Assembly: GCA_009703165.1 (NCBI GenBank)
Contig: WLGP01000038.1
Location: forward strand, 1 to 7,759
DNA length: 7,759 nucleotides
Direction: 5' to 3'
From: Actinomycetota bacterium
GTDB lineage: Bacteria > Actinomycetota > Actinomycetes > Nanopelagicales > Nanopelagicaceae
Shown: positions 6,440-7,759 of the stretch, piece by piece
Position numbering within the stretch: position 1 is the first letter of the stretch
How the letters are laid out: the number at the start of each line of letters is the position of its first letter
Made by a program: the position numbers and the translations under genes
Notes under the pieces: model-generated
What the model saw: only the letters and a program-made list of their open reading frames with translations
What the model was told of the DNA's origin: nothing
The model's database searches: none

Positions 6440-7135
6440 TTACTCTTTCTCTACTTCGAAGGTCTCTTCTTGATTGACTCTCTCTTCCTGCCTAACCAAT
6501 AACTGCGCCACTGAATGACCAAGAAGTGCACCAAGCAGTTGAGCGGCGATAAATACCGGCACTGAGGAAAGTGCAATTCCAGAGAATGAATCTGTCAGCG
6601 ATCGCCCTAAAGTAATGGCTGGGTTTGCAAAGCTTGTCGATGAGGTGAAGATATAAGCCCCACCAATCCAGAGTGGAACAAGCCAGTAAGCGTTCTCTCC
6701 GCGTCCCTGATTCTTTGCGATAAAGATCGTTGCGATCAATCCCGCAGTCGCTACAACCTCACTAAGAAATAGGTAGCTGCCATCTCGCTCGAAGGTAGAT
6801 GGTGCAATCAGAGCACGATTAAAGAGCGCGTGGGCAAGAATGGCACCCGATGCCGCTCCTGCAATCTGCACAATCGAAAATGTCACCAGGTGCAGAGTGG
6901 ATAACTCGCGGCGAATAAATGCAATCAAGAGAACCACTGGGTTGAAGTACGCACCGCTGACTGGAGCCAAAAGCCAAATCACCAAGCCAAGGATTAACAC
7001 TGTGGCGAAGGTATTAACTAAAAGTTGCAGAAGAACATCGCGGGTAAGGCTCTGGGCCATGATTCCCGAACCAACAACGGTTGCTGTGATCAGTGCTGTT
7101 CCTAAGAACTCGGCGAAATGTGCGCGAAGATGCAT
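6440..7135 (-). CDS. aqpS: MIP-family channel, AqpS-like (putative arsenite/neutral solute channel)
   Basis: A membrane channel of the aquaporin superfamily. Seen in 231 residues: six hydrophobic helices (about 8-27, 38-57, 82-104, 121-140, 150-166, 186-208) and two half-helix motifs, NPV (65-67, replacing the first NPA) and NPA (171-173). The residue after the second NPA, normally the selectivity-filter Arg, is Ile174. The helix-2 filter position, Phe43 in E. coli AqpZ, aligns with Thr45. A wide, uncharged filter fits arsenite or other small neutral solutes better than a strict water pore. Sinorhizobium AqpS is known to release arsenite made by ArsC, and the gene here starts 4 bp after the arsC stop, supporting the same role. 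The symbol is by analogy; glycerol or another solute is possible. No Shine-Dalgarno is visible, so translation is probably coupled to arsC. Confidence 0.85.
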   Translation of the reverse strand: MHLRAHFAEFLGTALITATVVGSGIMAQSLTRDVLLQLLVNTFATVLILGLVIWLLAPVSGAYFNPVVLLIAFIRRELSTLHLVTFSIVQIAGAASGAILAHALFNRALIAPSTFERDGSYLFLSEVVATAGLIATIFIAKNQGRGENAYWLVPLWIGGAYIFTSSTSFANPAITLGRSLTDSFSGIALSSVPVFIAAQLLGALLGHSVAQLLVRQEERVNQEETFEVEKE

Positions 7136-7139
7136 GGGG

Positions 7140-7562
7140 TTAGGCTAGCAATTCTGCAAGGAGATTTTCTACGCGCACCTTGATTTCATCGCGAATAACT
7201 CGAACGCTTTCAATGCCTTGGCCTGCTGGATCTTCCAGGACCCAATCTTCATAACGCTTTCCAGGGTAGAAGGGGCAGGCATCTCCGCAACCCATAGTGA
7301 TGACTGCATCAGATTGTTGTACCGCCTCAGGTGTCAAAATCTTTGGAGTGTTATTGGAGATATCAATTCCAATCTCTGCCATCGCTTCTACTGCAATTGG
7401 ATTGATTGAATCTTTCGGTGCAGAGCCAGCAGAGAGAACTTCTACGCGACCTTGTCCGAGATGGTTCATAAATCCTGCAGCCATCTGTGATCGTCCCGCG
7501 TTATGAACGCATACAAAGAGAACGCTCGGCTTACTCTGTGAAGTTGCTTGCGAAATAGTCAT
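7140..7562 (-). CDS. arsC: Arsenate reductase, low-molecular-weight phosphatase type
   Basis: Reduces arsenate to arsenite in the cytoplasm. Seen in 140 residues: the P-loop CVHNAGRS (nucleophile Cys18, Arg24), a second cysteine pair in MGCGDACP (Cys92, Cys96), the family stretch PFYPGKRYEDW (97-107) and the general acid Asp111 in DPAG. The protein has the low-molecular-weight phosphatase fold and normal length for the group. The extra cysteines four residues apart, instead of seven as in S. aureus ArsC, and the actinobacterial setting suggest mycothiol/mycoredoxin or thioredoxin recycling; which one cannot be read from sequence. The start is ATG 7560-7562. The open frame extends upstream to 7691, but that part overlaps the upstream membrane-protein gene and has no family resemblance. 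GGAGGT (complement of 7575-7580) lies 12 bases upstream, within an inverted repeat. A channel gene follows after 4 bp. Confidence 0.9.
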   Translation of the reverse strand: MTISQATSQSKPSVLFVCVHNAGRSQMAAGFMNHLGQGRVEVLSAGSAPKDSINPIAVEAMAEIGIDISNNTPKILTPEAVQQSDAVITMGCGDACPFYPGKRYEDWVLEDPAGQGIESVRVIRDEIKVRVENLLAELLA

Positions 7563-7563
7563 G

Positions 7564-7584
7564 CCCGAGAGGTTACCTCCCGGG
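7564..7584 (-). promoter_or_regulatory. Inverted repeat enclosing the arsC Shine-Dalgarno sequence
   Basis: Arms CCCGAGAGGT (7564-7573) and ACCTCCCGGG (7575-7584) are complementary at nine of ten positions; in the - strand mRNA the tenth is a G-U pair. The hairpin ends one base before the arsC ATG and buries GGAGGT, the only good ribosome site for the gene. It could be an RNA element controlling translation, or a DNA operator for a repressor such as an ArsR-family protein. The sequence alone does not decide. Confidence 0.55.
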
Positions 7585-7608
7585 TATGAACTAACGGTAA
7601 ACGTCTGG

Positions 7609-7759
7609 CTAATTAAGGAGAGAAAGTCCGACCAAAATTGCGCCGATAGTGCCAAGGACTGCAATCCCTGCCCTGCTCGCCATAAAGCCATGGAGACCCT
7701 TAACGAAGGTCATCCCGATAACGAGTACTCCGGGAATGATGATCAAGAGTGAACGGGAG
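7609..7759 (-). CDS. C-terminal end of an unidentified integral membrane protein (partial)
   Basis: A - strand frame is open from the window edge (first full codon 7756-7758) to a TAG at 7609-7611, encoding 49 residues that I do not recognise. It has two strongly hydrophobic segments, LLIIIPGVLVIGMTFV (4-19) and GIAVLGTIGAILVGLSLL (31-48), joined by a short polar loop, KGLHGFMASRA, and ends almost directly after the second one. Real coding is favoured because this frame ends cleanly 46 bases before arsC on the same strand and has the composition of a membrane protein. The first gene of an arsC-channel operon is often a transporter, but no family motif supports such a name here. An internal ATG (7711-7713) could start a 34-residue peptide, which is less likely. 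Confidence 0.6.
   Translation of the reverse strand, partial: SRSLLIIIPGVLVIGMTFVKGLHGFMASRAGIAVLGTIGAILVGLSLLN

Noticed and set aside
6431..6448. Terminator between the helix-hairpin-helix gene and the channel gene.
   Set aside because: Only a five-base stem with a C/T-rich follow-up; too weak to annotate as a terminator.
7563..7691. Longer arsC start at 7691 giving 183 residues.
   Set aside because: The extra 43 residues overlap the upstream membrane-protein frame, do not fit the family length, and the P-loop is already at the expected place with the start at 7562.
7561..7752. Plus-strand open frame of 63 codons antisense to the arsC start and the upstream membrane-protein gene.
   Set aside because: Its product is polar and charged without family features; the opposite strand codes for recognisable or membrane-like protein.

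Overview
The window looks like a piece of a compact, mid-to-low GC actinobacterial chromosome, plausibly a streamlined freshwater lineage such as the acI/Nanopelagicales group. The case rests on three things. The xylose isomerase aligns with the Streptomyces/Actinoplanes enzyme with no numbering shift at any active-site residue. The arsenate reductase carries the CGDACP-type resolving-cysteine segment. Genes are separated by a few bases or overlap, and base composition is well below that of most actinobacteria. The genus-level guess is inference.

Positions 1-5803 form a xylose module in two converging units. On the + strand are the 3' end of a xylose-binding protein gene (xylF), a single-domain ABC ATPase gene (xylG) and a permease gene (xylH). 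A very strong hairpin sits between xylF and xylG, and xylG/xylH overlap by 4 bp. On the - strand, xylA (xylose isomerase) is followed 11 bp later by a GH31 alpha-xylosidase gene (YicI type). The two units meet tail to tail at a long dyad, around 2572-2623, that should terminate both. Together they import xylose and possibly short xylosides, release xylose from alpha-xylosides in the cytoplasm and isomerise it to xylulose. No xylulokinase is in the window.

Positions 5804-6439 hold a putative control region for xylA, a complete tRNA-Leu(UAG) with encoded CCA, and a small basic protein with a helix-hairpin-helix domain resembling the RNA polymerase alpha C-terminal domain.

Positions 6440-7759 hold a - strand operon. 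In transcription order it has the C-terminal end of an unidentified membrane protein (not finished at the window edge), a low-molecular-weight-phosphatase-type arsenate reductase (arsC), and a MIP-family channel 4 bp downstream. The channel has NPV in place of the first NPA and lacks the usual selectivity-filter arginine, as in AqpS-type arsenite channels. The likely job is arsenate reduction followed by downhill arsenite exit. A near-perfect inverted repeat at the arsC start contains its only good Shine-Dalgarno sequence.

Nothing clearly novel at the system level was seen. The most interesting items are the ArsC-AqpS channel pair with its unusual pore residues, the hairpin that may mask the arsC ribosome site, the xylF-xylG intercistronic hairpin, and the C-terminally shortened alpha-xylosidase. 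No CRISPR array, insertion sequence, phage gene or origin was seen.
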